From: Streptomyces sp. NBC_01275
GTDB taxonomy: Bacteria; Actinomycetota; Actinomycetes; Streptomycetales; Streptomycetaceae
Length of the DNA: 64,000 nucleotides
Direction of reading: 5' to 3'
Assembly (NCBI RefSeq): GCF_026340655.1
Contig: NZ_JAPEOZ010000001.1
Span: 4,526,001 to 4,590,000, forward strand
Shown: piece after piece, positions 56,618 through 64,000 of the stretch
How the letters are laid out: each line of letters begins with the position of its first letter
Numbering within the stretch: position 1 is the first letter of the stretch
Made by a program: the position numbers and the translations under genes
Notes under the pieces: model-generated
The model's database searches: none
The model's input: only the letters and a program-made list of their open reading frames with translations
What the model was told of the DNA's origin: nothing

Positions 56618-56941
56618 GACGATCAGGAGTCACGAGACCCCCCAAAGCGCGCAATGCCGAGAAATCCCCCCACGGTGGAACGCAAGTGGACGGAAGGAGC
56701 CCTCCCCGGACTCCTTGTCCTATTTTGGCACGAGGAGGGGCAAGCGGCGCAAGGGCCGTGTACGTGCGGTCCGTCACCCTTGAGACAAAAGCCCGGATCG
56801 GGACCTACGTCCCGTCAGTTCCGTGAAGTGCGTGAACCGTACGCTGTTCGAACGCCCACGGCCGTGACGTACGTCACTTATGAAAGCGCTGTCGCCTCTG
56901 TCACACCGTCAGTTCACAGACGGCGGGTCTCGCGGGTCCCG

Positions 56942-57784
56942 TCAGTTCGCCGACCGTCGGTCCCGGATCGACCGCCAGCGGTCCACGAGCCGCCCGTACG
57001 CCTCGCCCGCCGCCTCGCCGTCGCCGATCCGCAGCGCCTCGATGCCCTCGGCCACGTCCTTCGCCGAGTGGTCGTCCTCCAGCTCACCGGCCGGCAGCAC
57101 ATGCACCAGGCCGCCGTAGTCCAGTTCCACCAGCGAACGCGGATGGAACTCCTCCAGCCAGCGCCCCACGTCGAACAGGCCGTCGATCAGCGGCCCCTCG
57201 TCCATGGCGTCCTTGAGCGTGCGCAGCCCCCGCGCCACCCTCCGTCGCGCCTGCACCATCGGCGTGCGGTAGCGCAGCACGGAGGCGACCTCGGCGGTCC
57301 CCTTCTGGTACTCCCGCTCCCCGTCGGAGACCAGCACGAACCAGTTCAGCGGCACCTGCCAGGTCGCCGTGCGGATCCACGGCCGGGCGTCCGGGTTGGC
57401 CTCCAGCCACCGCTCGTGGTCCTGACCGGCCTGCAGCCGTACGACCTCGGGGAGCGCCGCCTCCAGGACCGGCCGGGGCAGCTCGTCGTCCAGCTCGGCG
57501 AGGGCCTCCCAGCCGCGCAGCCGGGTCCGCCAGGGGCACACGCACAGCACCCCGTCGACCTCGGCCACGAACGCGTCGCCGCTCTCGTGCACCGGCACGA
57601 TCACCGGCGGGGTGGCCGCCAGGTCGGTCAGGGAGCGGCGCAGCTCGTCCTGGTAGGTGGGGAGGTCGGCGCGGCGGGCGTAGCGCGCCCAGTGGGTGCG
57701 CTCGGGCTCGGGGAAGGCGGCCAACGGCTCGTAGACGCGCAGATAGACCGCGTACGGGACGATCACCGAGGACACCTTGGGCAC
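56942..57784 (-). CDS. Conserved actinobacterial hypothetical protein
   Basis: A 280-residue soluble protein beginning VPKVSSVIVPYAVYLRVYEP. It contains VIVPVHESGDAFVAEVDGV, CVCPWRTRLRGWEAL, WQVPLNWFVLVSDGERE and VQARRRVARGLRTLKDAMDE. I do not recognise a catalytic motif. It sits between bldC and vdh, a position I recall for SCO4090. The GTG at 57784 follows a GGGAGG-type site; an upstream stretch would add 51 unlikely residues. Confidence 0.75.
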   Translation of the reverse strand: MPKVSSVIVPYAVYLRVYEPLAAFPEPERTHWARYARRADLPTYQDELRRSLTDLAATPPVIVPVHESGDAFVAEVDGVLCVCPWRTRLRGWEALAELDDELPRPVLEAALPEVVRLQAGQDHERWLEANPDARPWIRTATWQVPLNWFVLVSDGEREYQKGTAEVASVLRYRTPMVQARRRVARGLRTLKDAMDEGPLIDGLFDVGRWLEEFHPRSLVELDYGGLVHVLPAGELEDDHSAKDVAEGIEALRIGDGEAAGEAYGRLVDRWRSIRDRRSAN

Positions 57785-58005
57785 GCCTGCTCCCTCCCCC
57801 GCCACCCGACCGGGAAACCTGCGGAACCCACGTGCGGGGCCGTGGGCAAACCATGCGAATCGTCGCACGTCCGTACTCCGGGAGGAGGTGATCCCGGACA
57901 CTGCATGATCCGCGGGCCGCCCAGGCTCTACGCTCATCCCACCGGCCCCGCCATCCTTACGGAGCCCTGCCCCGACCAGCCGCTAGTTACCCAGGAGTCA
58001 CCACC

Positions 58006-59109
58006 GTGACCGACGTATCCGGCGCGTCTGCTGATGTGCTGCACACCCTCTTCCACTCGGATCAGGGGGGTCATGAGCAAGTCGTGCTCTGCCAGGACCG
58101 TGCGAGCGGCCTCAAGGCCGTCATCGCCATCCACTCCACCGCTCTGGGCCCCGCGCTCGGCGGTACGCGCTTCTACCCGTACGCGACCGAGGCGGAGGCC
58201 GTCGCCGACGCGCTGAACCTCGCGCGCGGGATGTCGTACAAGAACGCCATGGCCGGTCTGGACCACGGCGGCGGTAAGGCCGTGATCATCGGCGATCCCG
58301 ACACGATCAAGACCGATCAGCTGCTGCTCGCCTACGGCCGTTTCGTCGCCTCGCTCGGCGGGCGGTACGTGACCGCCTGCGACGTCGGCACGTATGTCGC
58401 CGACATGGACGTCGTGGCGCGCGAGTGCCGCTGGACGACCGGGCGCTCGCCGGAGAACGGCGGCGCGGGCGACTCCTCCGTCCTGACCGCCTTCGGCGTC
58501 TACCAGGGCATGCGGGCCTCCGCCCAGCACCTGTGGGGCGACCCGTCGCTGCGCGGCCGCAAGGTGGGCGTCGCGGGCGTCGGCAAGGTCGGCCACCACC
58601 TGGTGGACCACCTGCGCGAGGAGGGCGCGGAGGTGGTCGTCACGGACGTGCGCGAGGACGCCGTACGCCGGGTCCTCGACCGGCACCCCGAGGGCGTGAC
58701 GGCCGTCGCCGACACCGAGGCGCTGATCCGCGTCGAAGGGCTCGACGTGTACGCCCCCTGCGCGCTCGGCGGGGCGCTGAGCGACGCCTCCGTGCCGGTG
58801 CTGACGGCGAAGGTCGTCTGCGGCGCGGCCAACAACCAGCTCGCCCACCCGGGCGTGGAGAAGGACCTCGCCGACCGCGGGATCCTCTACGCGCCGGACT
58901 ACGTGGTGAACGCAGGCGGGGTCATCCAGGTCGCCGACGAGCTGCACGGGTTCGACTTCGAGCGGTGCAAGGAGAAGGCGGCGCGGATCTTCGACACCAC
59001 GCTGGCCATATTCGCACGTGCGAAGGAAGACGGGATTCCGCCGGCCGCCGCGGCCGACCGGATCGCCGAGCAGCGGATGCACGACGCCGTCCGGGGGCGC
59101 GGTCGGTGA
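58006..59109 (+). CDS. vdh: Valine (branched-chain amino acid) dehydrogenase
   Basis: A 367-residue NAD-dependent dehydrogenase of the Glu/Leu/Phe/Val family, which deaminates valine, leucine and isoleucine to 2-oxo acids and feeds polyketide starter and extender units. The catalytic Lys is in DHGGGKAVI (near residue 90). The NAD motif [14 protein letters not shown] lies near 188-201. Length and motifs match Streptomyces Vdh. The GTG at 58006 follows GGAG. It is divergent from the conserved hypothetical gene; 221 bp separate them. Confidence 0.92.
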   Translation: MTDVSGASADVLHTLFHSDQGGHEQVVLCQDRASGLKAVIAIHSTALGPALGGTRFYPYATEAEAVADALNLARGMSYKNAMAGLDHGGGKAVIIGDPDTIKTDQLLLAYGRFVASLGGRYVTACDVGTYVADMDVVARECRWTTGRSPENGGAGDSSVLTAFGVYQGMRASAQHLWGDPSLRGRKVGVAGVGKVGHHLVDHLREEGAEVVVTDVREDAVRRVLDRHPEGVTAVADTEALIRVEGLDVYAPCALGGALSDASVPVLTAKVVCGAANNQLAHPGVEKDLADRGILYAPDYVVNAGGVIQVADELHGFDFERCKEKAARIFDTTLAIFARAKEDGIPPAAAADRIAEQRMHDAVRGRGR

Positions 59110-59443
59110 CGTTCCGCCGAGGTTCGAAAGCGCCTCGGCTCGCAGGTCTCTCGCGAGGTCTCTCGCGGGTTTGTTCGGTACCGCTCGGTGGAAAGTTAGA
59201 GAGAACTCTCACCCCTCCGGGCGGGTCGGCCGCAGATAAGTGGTTAAAATCGCCACTGACCAGCAAGGACGGGGCGCTTCAAACGTGCTGCGCACACGCG
59301 CGTGCTACGGGCGACGTACCGTACGGGCGTGGGCTCAGGTACCGTGGGAGCCCTACGACGGGCTCTCCATGGAGAGGCCGTTCTGGATCATGAACGCGTG
59401 TCAACCTGGGGCCGTCGAGCCCCGTCGTTGAGGGGGTCGAGCC
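59110..59443. other. Intergenic region between vdh and the DUF3073 gene
   Basis: 334 bp. AGAGAGAACTCTC-type repeat near 59196, a TTAAAAT box near 59243 that could be a -10 element, and GGAGCCC/GGGCTC hairpin near 59347. No gene supported. Confidence 0.4.
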
Positions 59444-59704
59444 ATGGGGCGCGGCCGGGCCAAGGCCAAGCAAGCGAAGGTCGCCCGCCAGCTGAAGTAC
59501 AACAGCGGCGGGACGGATCTCTCACGCCTGGCCGAAGAGCTGGGCGCATCGCCATCGAATATTCCACCGAACGGTGAGCCGTTCGAGGACGATGACGATG
59601 ACGATGAGCAGGACGACGACCCGTACGCACGGTACGCCGAGCTGTACGGGGCCGACGACGAGGACGACGAAGAGGACTCCTCACAACACCGTCGCGGCGC
59701 TTGA
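59444..59704 (+). CDS. DUF3073 domain protein
   Basis: An 86-residue protein. The basic N-terminus MGRGRAKAKQAKVARQLKY is the DUF3073 signature, followed by a middle STDLSRLAEEL-like helix and a long Asp/Glu run (about 48-80). The highly polarised charge suggests a nucleic-acid or ribosome partner, but no function is known. It is conserved next to purM in actinobacteria. GAGGGGG lies upstream of the ATG at 59444. Confidence 0.88.
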   Translation: MGRGRAKAKQAKVARQLKYNSGGTDLSRLAEELGASPSNIPPNGEPFEDDDDDDEQDDDPYARYAELYGADDEDDEEDSSQHRRGA

Positions 59705-59722
59705 CCTTGTACTGAGCACCCG

Positions 59723-59752
59723 CCCGGTCGGTGACTTCGGTCACCGACCGGG
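59723..59752 (+). terminator. Terminator after the DUF3073 gene
   Basis: Perfect 12-bp stem CCCGGTCGGTGA/TCACCGACCGGG with a 6-base loop, then TCTTGTGC. 18 bp after the stop; may also insulate purM. Confidence 0.85.
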
Positions 59753-59809
59753 TCTTGTGCTGCTCCAGCGAGGATCACTCCGTCTGCGATCACTCCGTCT
59801 ACGGAGCAC

Positions 59810-60910
59810 TCACACCGCGTAGTCCCCGACCAGTTCGGCGCCCGTGGTGTGTTCGCCGCGCTCGGCGATCTCGCCGGCGACCCAGGCCTCGACCCCGCGG
59901 TCGGCCAGCGTCGCCAGGGCCACGTCCGCCGACTCCTCGGGCACGATCGCGATCATGCCGACGCCCATGTTCAGGGTCTTCTCCAGCTCCAGGCGCTCGA
60001 CGGAGCCGGTCCGGCCGACGAGGTCGAAGATCGGGGCCGGGGTCCAGGTGGAGCGGTCCACGACGGCGTGCAGTCCGTCGGGGATGACCCGGGCCAGGTT
60101 GGCCGCGAGTCCGCCGCCGGTGATGTGGCTGAAGGCGTGCACGTCCGTCGTCCGGGTCAGTGCCAGGCAGTCCAGCGAGTAGATCTTGGTGGGCTCCAGG
60201 AGCTCCTCGCCGAGGGTGCGGCCGAGGTCGTCGACGCGCGCCTCCAGGGACAGGCCGGCCTGGTCGAGGAGGACATGCCGGACCAGGGAGTACCCGTTCG
60301 AGTGAAGGCCGGAGGCCGCCATGGCGATCACCGCGTCACCCGTCCGGATACGATCCGCGCCCAGCAGCCGGTCGTACTCCACGACGCCCGTGCCGGCGCC
60401 GGCGACGTCGAAGTCGTCCTCGCCGAGCAGGCCCGGGTGCTCGGCGGTCTCGCCGCCGACCAGGGCGCAGCCGGCCAGCACACAGCCTTCGGCGATGCCC
60501 TTGACGATGGCCGCGACACGCTCGGGGTGCACCTTGCCGACGCAGATGTAGTCGGTCATGAAGAGCGGCTCGGCGCCGCACACCACGATGTCGTCCATGA
60601 CCATGGCGACCAGGTCGTGGCCGATCGTGTCGTAGACGCCGAGGCGGCGGGCGATGTCGACCTTCGTGCCGACGCCGTCGGTGGCGGAGGCGAGGAGCGG
60701 CCGCTCGAAGCGCTTGAGGGCGGAGGCGTCGAAGAGGCCGGCGAAGCCGCCGAGGCCGCCGAGGACCTCGGGGCGCTGGGTCTTCTTCACCCACTCCTTC
60801 ATCAGCTCTACGGCGCGGTCGCCCGCCTCGATGTCGACGCCGGCAGCCGCGTAGGAAGCACCGGCACCAGTGCCCGCCGACGGAGTCGACTGATCAGATA
60901 CAGCAGACAT
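59810..60910 (-). CDS. purM: Phosphoribosylformylglycinamidine cyclo-ligase (AIR synthetase)
   Basis: A 366-residue enzyme of purine synthesis that closes the imidazole ring of FGAM to AIR with ATP. Family motifs are ATDGVGTKVDIA, GHDLVAMVMDDIVVCGAEP, GGETAEHPG and HITGGGLAANLARV. The N-terminal 25 residues are a Ser/Gly/Ala leader. It lies 34 bp downstream of purF, with which it forms an operon. Start ATG at 60910. Confidence 0.95.
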   Translation of the reverse strand: MSAVSDQSTPSAGTGAGASYAAAGVDIEAGDRAVELMKEWVKKTQRPEVLGGLGGFAGLFDASALKRFERPLLASATDGVGTKVDIARRLGVYDTIGHDLVAMVMDDIVVCGAEPLFMTDYICVGKVHPERVAAIVKGIAEGCVLAGCALVGGETAEHPGLLGEDDFDVAGAGTGVVEYDRLLGADRIRTGDAVIAMAASGLHSNGYSLVRHVLLDQAGLSLEARVDDLGRTLGEELLEPTKIYSLDCLALTRTTDVHAFSHITGGGLAANLARVIPDGLHAVVDRSTWTPAPIFDLVGRTGSVERLELEKTLNMGVGMIAIVPEESADVALATLADRGVEAWVAGEIAERGEHTTGAELVGDYAV

Positions 60911-60944
60911 TGCCTGGGATCTTTCGCGTTGATTGATACGGGGC

Positions 60945-62471
60945 TTACGGGCGACGGATGGCGTCGGCCGCAGCCGTGGCGGCGGGACCCGCGGCCAGCT
61001 CGGTCTCCAGCAGCTGCTTGCCGAGCAGCTCGGGGTCCGGGAGCGCCATCGGGTACTCGCCGTCGAAGCAGGCGCGGCAGAGGTTCGGCTTGGCGATGGT
61101 GGTCGCCTCGATCATGCCGTCGAGGGAGATGTACGACAGGGAGTCGGCGCCCAGCGAGGTGCCGATCTCGTCGATCGTCATGCCGTTGGCGATGAGCTCC
61201 GCGCGCGTGGCGAAGTCGATGCCGAAGAAGCAGGGCCACTTCACGGGCGGGGACGAGATCCGGATGTGGACCTCGGCGGCCCCGGCCTCGCGGAGCATCC
61301 GCACCAGGGCCCGCTGGGTGTTGCCGCGCACGATCGAGTCGTCGACGACGACCAGCCGCTTGCCCTTGATGACTTCCTTCAGCGGGTTCAGCTTCAGGCG
61401 GATGCCGAGCTGGCGGATGGTCTGCGAGGGCTGGATGAAGGTCCGGCCGACGTAGGCGTTCTTGACCAGTCCCGCGCCGAAGGGGATGCCGGAGGCCTCC
61501 GCGTAGCCGATGGCGGCCGGGGTGCCGGACTCCGGAGTCGCTATGACCAGGTCGGCCTCGACCGGGGCTTCCTTGGCCAGCTTGCGGCCCATCTCCACCC
61601 GGGAGAGGTACACGTTCCGGCCGGCGATGTCGGTGTCGGGGCGGGCCAGGTACACGTACTCGAAGACACAGCCCTTGGGCTTCGCATCCGCGAATCGGGA
61701 GGTACGCAGGCCGTTCTCGTCGATGGCGACGAACTCGCCCGGCTCGATCTCGCGGACGTAGGAGGCGCCGCAGATGTCGAGGGCGGCGGACTCGGAGGCG
61801 ACGACCCAGCCGCGCTCCAGACGGCCGAGGACCAGCGGACGGATGCCCTGCGGGTCGCGGGCCGCATAGAGGGTGTGCTCGTCCATGAAGACGAGGGAGA
61901 AGGCGCCCTGGACCTGCGGGAGGATCTGGTGGGCCGCCTCCTCGATGGTCAGCGGCTTGCCGTCGGGGTCGACCTGGGCCGCGAGGAGAGCGGTCAGCAG
62001 GTCGGTGTCGTTGGTCGCCGCGACGCGCGGGGTGCGCCCCTCCTGCTTGGGCAGGTCGGCGACCATCTCGGCGAGCTGGGCGGTGTTGACGAGGTTGCCG
62101 TTGTGGCCGAGCGCGATCGAACCGTGCGCGGTGGCACGGAACGTCGGCTGGGCGTTCTCCCACACGGAGGCGCCGGTGGTCGAGTAGCGGGCGTGTCCGA
62201 CCGCGATGTGACCCTGGAGCGAACCGAGCGAGGTCTCGTCGAAGACCTGGGACACGAGGCCCATGTCCTTGAAGACGAGGATCTGGGAGCCGTTGCTGAC
62301 CGCGATTCCCGCGGATTCCTGACCCCGATGCTGGAGGGCGTAGAGCCCGAAGTAAGTGAGCTTGGCGACCTCTTCACCGGGAGCCCAGACTCCGAAGACG
62401 CCGCAAGCGTCCTGGGGGCCTTTCTCGCCGGGGAGCAGATCATGACTGAGTCGACCGTCACCACGTGGCAC
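60945..62471 (-). CDS. purF: Amidophosphoribosyltransferase
   Basis: A 508-residue enzyme that makes 5-phosphoribosylamine from PRPP and glutamine, the first purine step. An 18-residue-scale propeptide precedes the catalytic Cys in QDACGVFGVW, as in the Bacillus-type enzyme, and cysteines that could bind an iron-sulfur cluster occur later. The PRPP loop VVDDSIVRGNT is near residue 370. I start at the GTG at 62471 (PRGDGRLSHDLLPGEKG), with GGTGG just upstream; a longer start at 62537 is less likely. purM follows at 34 bp. Confidence 0.94.
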   Translation of the reverse strand: MPRGDGRLSHDLLPGEKGPQDACGVFGVWAPGEEVAKLTYFGLYALQHRGQESAGIAVSNGSQILVFKDMGLVSQVFDETSLGSLQGHIAVGHARYSTTGASVWENAQPTFRATAHGSIALGHNGNLVNTAQLAEMVADLPKQEGRTPRVAATNDTDLLTALLAAQVDPDGKPLTIEEAAHQILPQVQGAFSLVFMDEHTLYAARDPQGIRPLVLGRLERGWVVASESAALDICGASYVREIEPGEFVAIDENGLRTSRFADAKPKGCVFEYVYLARPDTDIAGRNVYLSRVEMGRKLAKEAPVEADLVIATPESGTPAAIGYAEASGIPFGAGLVKNAYVGRTFIQPSQTIRQLGIRLKLNPLKEVIKGKRLVVVDDSIVRGNTQRALVRMLREAGAAEVHIRISSPPVKWPCFFGIDFATRAELIANGMTIDEIGTSLGADSLSYISLDGMIEATTIAKPNLCRACFDGEYPMALPDPELLGKQLLETELAAGPAATAAADAIRRP

Positions 62472-62716
62472 GCCACCGAGTGTAGGCGAGGTCGTCCACT
62501 GGTCCGAATTGGGGATACCTGCCGGTAACTGGATCACCGGTCGGCGAGCCTCTCCATGATCGACTCATTTTCGCAGGTCAGGGTGTGCGTCAGGTGATCC
62601 ACTAGGGAGGCGGGCGCCGCCTGGCGAAGGGCGGGCGGGGAGCCGTTTCCGTAGGCGTGAGTGAGGTGTCGCACACCATTCGGGCCGACGGGGGCGGGAC
62701 TCGCCCTGCCGGGCCC

Positions 62717-63220
62717 TCATTCGGCGGTCAGCCGGACCTGGTCGCCGTCGGTCGTGCTGAGCGTCAGCGTGGCGTCCCCGACCTCGGCGGTGAGGGTTCC
62801 CTCGGCGAGCGTGCGGGAGAGCGTGCGCTCGAACTCCATGGGCTCGTCCGCGCAGGCCATCCTGGTCGAGCGGGCGTCGCTGAACCGGATGCGGTCGCCC
62901 TCGACGACGGCCTTGGCGTTGAAGTGGTTGCAGCCGTAGCTGCCCGCCGCGCGGCCGTCCTCGATCTCCACGTGCGCGCCGTCGGGGGCGCGGTGGGCCG
63001 TGCCGTCCACGGTGACGCCGACCACGTTCCACCGGACGCCGGTGACGGGCTGCGCGGGGCTCACCGCCGCGCTGCCGGGCTGCTCGCCGTCCGCCCGCTC
63101 CCCGCCGCAGGCCGCGCCGAGCGGACCGAGGACGACGACGGTGACGGCGACGACGGCCGGGAGCGTGCGCTGCCTGTACGTGCCCCTGTACCTGTCCCTG
63201 TACACGCCGATGGGGTCCAT
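62717..63220 (-). CDS. META-domain lipoprotein (HslJ-like)
   Basis: A 167-residue secreted lipoprotein. The signal peptide with VAVTVVVLGPLGAAC ends in a lipobox (Cys near residue 37). Residues 60-165 form a META/HslJ fold: VRWNVVGVTVDG, GSYGCNHFNAK and a final strand TLSTTDGDQVRL. META proteins are implicated in stress or motility in other bacteria; the role here is unknown. The ATG at 63220 is taken because longer frames are low-complexity. No clear ribosome site. Confidence 0.78.
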   Translation of the reverse strand: MDPIGVYRDRYRGTYRQRTLPAVVAVTVVVLGPLGAACGGERADGEQPGSAAVSPAQPVTGVRWNVVGVTVDGTAHRAPDGAHVEIEDGRAAGSYGCNHFNAKAVVEGDRIRFSDARSTRMACADEPMEFERTLSRTLAEGTLTAEVGDATLTLSTTDGDQVRLTAE

Positions 63221-63288
63221 GCCGATGGGACGGTCGCCCGGGACGACCGGTTCCCCTTGTGCCGTCCCTGCCCTCGAACGGCAGCGGG

Positions 63289-64000
63289 TCAGGTCGTCAA
63301 CGGCAGCAGCCCGGCGAGGTCCGCCCGCTCCCCGCTCGCGCTGACCTCGGCCGCCTCCACTGCGTCCTTCCAGGTCACCCGGCCGGTGGCGAGCCGGATC
63401 CAGGTCAGCGGGTCGGTCTCGACGACGTTGGGCGGGGTGCCCCGGGTGTGCCGGGGGCCCTCGACGCACTGCACGACGGCGTACGGCGGGATCCGCACCT
63501 CCGTGGAGCCGCCGGGGGCCTTGACGGCGAGGGCGTCGGCGAGGAGGCGGGTGGCCGCGGCGAGGGCCTGACGGTCGTGGGGGATCTCCAGGCCGGGGAC
63601 GGCGGCGTTGAGGTCGTCGGTGTGGACGACGAGTTCGACGGTACGGGTGACGAGGTAGTCGGCCAGGGGCATCGCGCCGGCGTGGGTGGCGAGGAGGCGG
63701 GGGGCGGGGTGGGCGTCCAGGTGCTCGGTGAAGCGGCGCCCGGTGTCGGCGAGGAAGGCGGTGAGGTCGGCGTGCTGCTCGGCGAGGAGGTGGGCCCGCC
63801 CGTCGACGACGCCGGAGTTCGCTGAGGTGGCGAACGGCCAGTCGAGGAGCGTGGCGTCCTGCCGGGCCGGCTCCGGCTGCTCGAGGAACCGGCCGACGGC
63901 GAGGAGGGCCGTCCCGATGTGCGCGACCAGTTCCCGTACGGTCCAGTCGCCGAGCCGGGTGGGCAGCGCGAGCTGCTCGGGGGTGAGGCCGCCCACCGCC
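63289..64000 (-). CDS. Maleylpyruvate isomerase family protein, 5' end outside
   Basis: The reading frame is open to the window edge, so the N-terminus is missing. The visible 236 residues hold the DinB-like mycothiol-dependent helical domain with TRLGDWTVRELVAHIGTALL (His metal ligand) and later VELVVHTDDLNAAV (second His), followed by the C-terminal sterol-carrier-like domain ending LAGLLPLTT. The protein is of the MDMPI family; actual substrate is uncertain. It is 68 bp upstream of the META lipoprotein gene on the same strand. Confidence 0.8.
   Translation of the reverse strand, partial: AVGGLTPEQLALPTRLGDWTVRELVAHIGTALLAVGRFLEQPEPARQDATLLDWPFATSANSGVVDGRAHLLAEQHADLTAFLADTGRRFTEHLDAHPAPRLLATHAGAMPLADYLVTRTVELVVHTDDLNAAVPGLEIPHDRQALAAATRLLADALAVKAPGGSTEVRIPPYAVVQCVEGPRHTRGTPPNVVETDPLTWIRLATGRVTWKDAVEAAEVSASGERADLAGLLPLTT

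Larger units (their letters stand above)
56361..56941. other. Regulatory region upstream of bldC
   Basis: 581 bp with no supported gene. It holds the leader hairpin, a candidate promoter with a BldD-like box (56577-56617) and a perfect 14-bp palindrome GTGACGTACGTCAC (56864-56877). A tRNA-like stretch near 56460-56500 does not fold into a cloverleaf. Confidence 0.6.

Overview
The window is chromosomal DNA from a Streptomyces or very close relative. GC content is high with strong third-position GC bias. Developmental and regulatory proteins typical of the genus are present: BldC, an AtrA-type TetR regulator, an NsdA-like TPR regulator, a SARP-NB-ARC regulator and valine dehydrogenase. From memory, gene order matches the S. 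coelicolor block from about SCO4084 to SCO4128, written here in reverse orientation (type IV-like cluster first, purM/purF last). That synteny is recalled, not computed.

Layout. 1-3.5 kb: the 3' part of a conjugation-like membrane/ATPase cluster (SCO6880-family protein, VirB4-like ATPase, coupling-protein-like protein). 3.4-4.1 kb: a GNAT acetyltransferase. 4.1-10.0 kb: a complete rRNA operon on the minus strand (16S-23S-5S, no tRNA in the spacers) with leader and promoters. 10-16.6 kb: a divergent MarR/MFS pair, a PAS-SpoIIE-HATPase phosphatase, a type II NADH dehydrogenase and the atrA orthologue. 16.9-31.7 kb: a sigma factor with a membrane anchor and carbohydrate-binding-like domain, a convergent giant SARP regulator, an asparagine-synthase-like protein, the NsdA-like regulator, L-2-hydroxyglutarate oxidase, TrmB, a PrsW-like protease and an aldo/keto reductase. 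31.8-33.1 kb: an M23 peptidase under a c-di-AMP (ydaO-type) riboswitch. 33.3-41.7 kb looks more accessory: tRNA-fMet, a MarR-controlled flavin/pterin-type module (domain-swapped RibD-like enzyme and GTP cyclohydrolase II), a DeoR/DUF4406/Nudix group, a TetR/alpha-beta hydrolase pair, tRNA-Lys and an amino acid permease. 41.8-50.3 kb: a secreted FG-GAP repeat protein, a DEAD-box helicase with a long RGG-like tail, a lipoprotein, a minimal metalloprotease and a membrane metallophosphoesterase. 50.4-55.3 kb: tRNA-Glu/Asp/Phe with an embedded parS site, a small membrane protein, HrpA and a second tRNA-Asp. 55.4-64 kb: DUF6274, bldC, a conserved hypothetical, vdh, DUF3073, purM-purF, a META-domain lipoprotein and a maleylpyruvate-isomerase-like protein cut by the window end.

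How the genes relate. Many units carry visible local control: autoregulatory MarR, TetR and DeoR genes next to palindromes, a riboswitch, and intrinsic terminators at most convergent junctions. The most interesting unexplained unit is the MarR locus at 33.4-36.0 kb. Its two enzymes would together cover GTP cyclohydrolase II, deaminase and reductase steps of 5-amino-6-ribitylaminouracil synthesis. Three near-identical palindromes flank the regulator, two of them in the same position between the -35 and -10 boxes of the two plus-strand promoters. No CRISPR array, transposase, integrase or prophage was seen.
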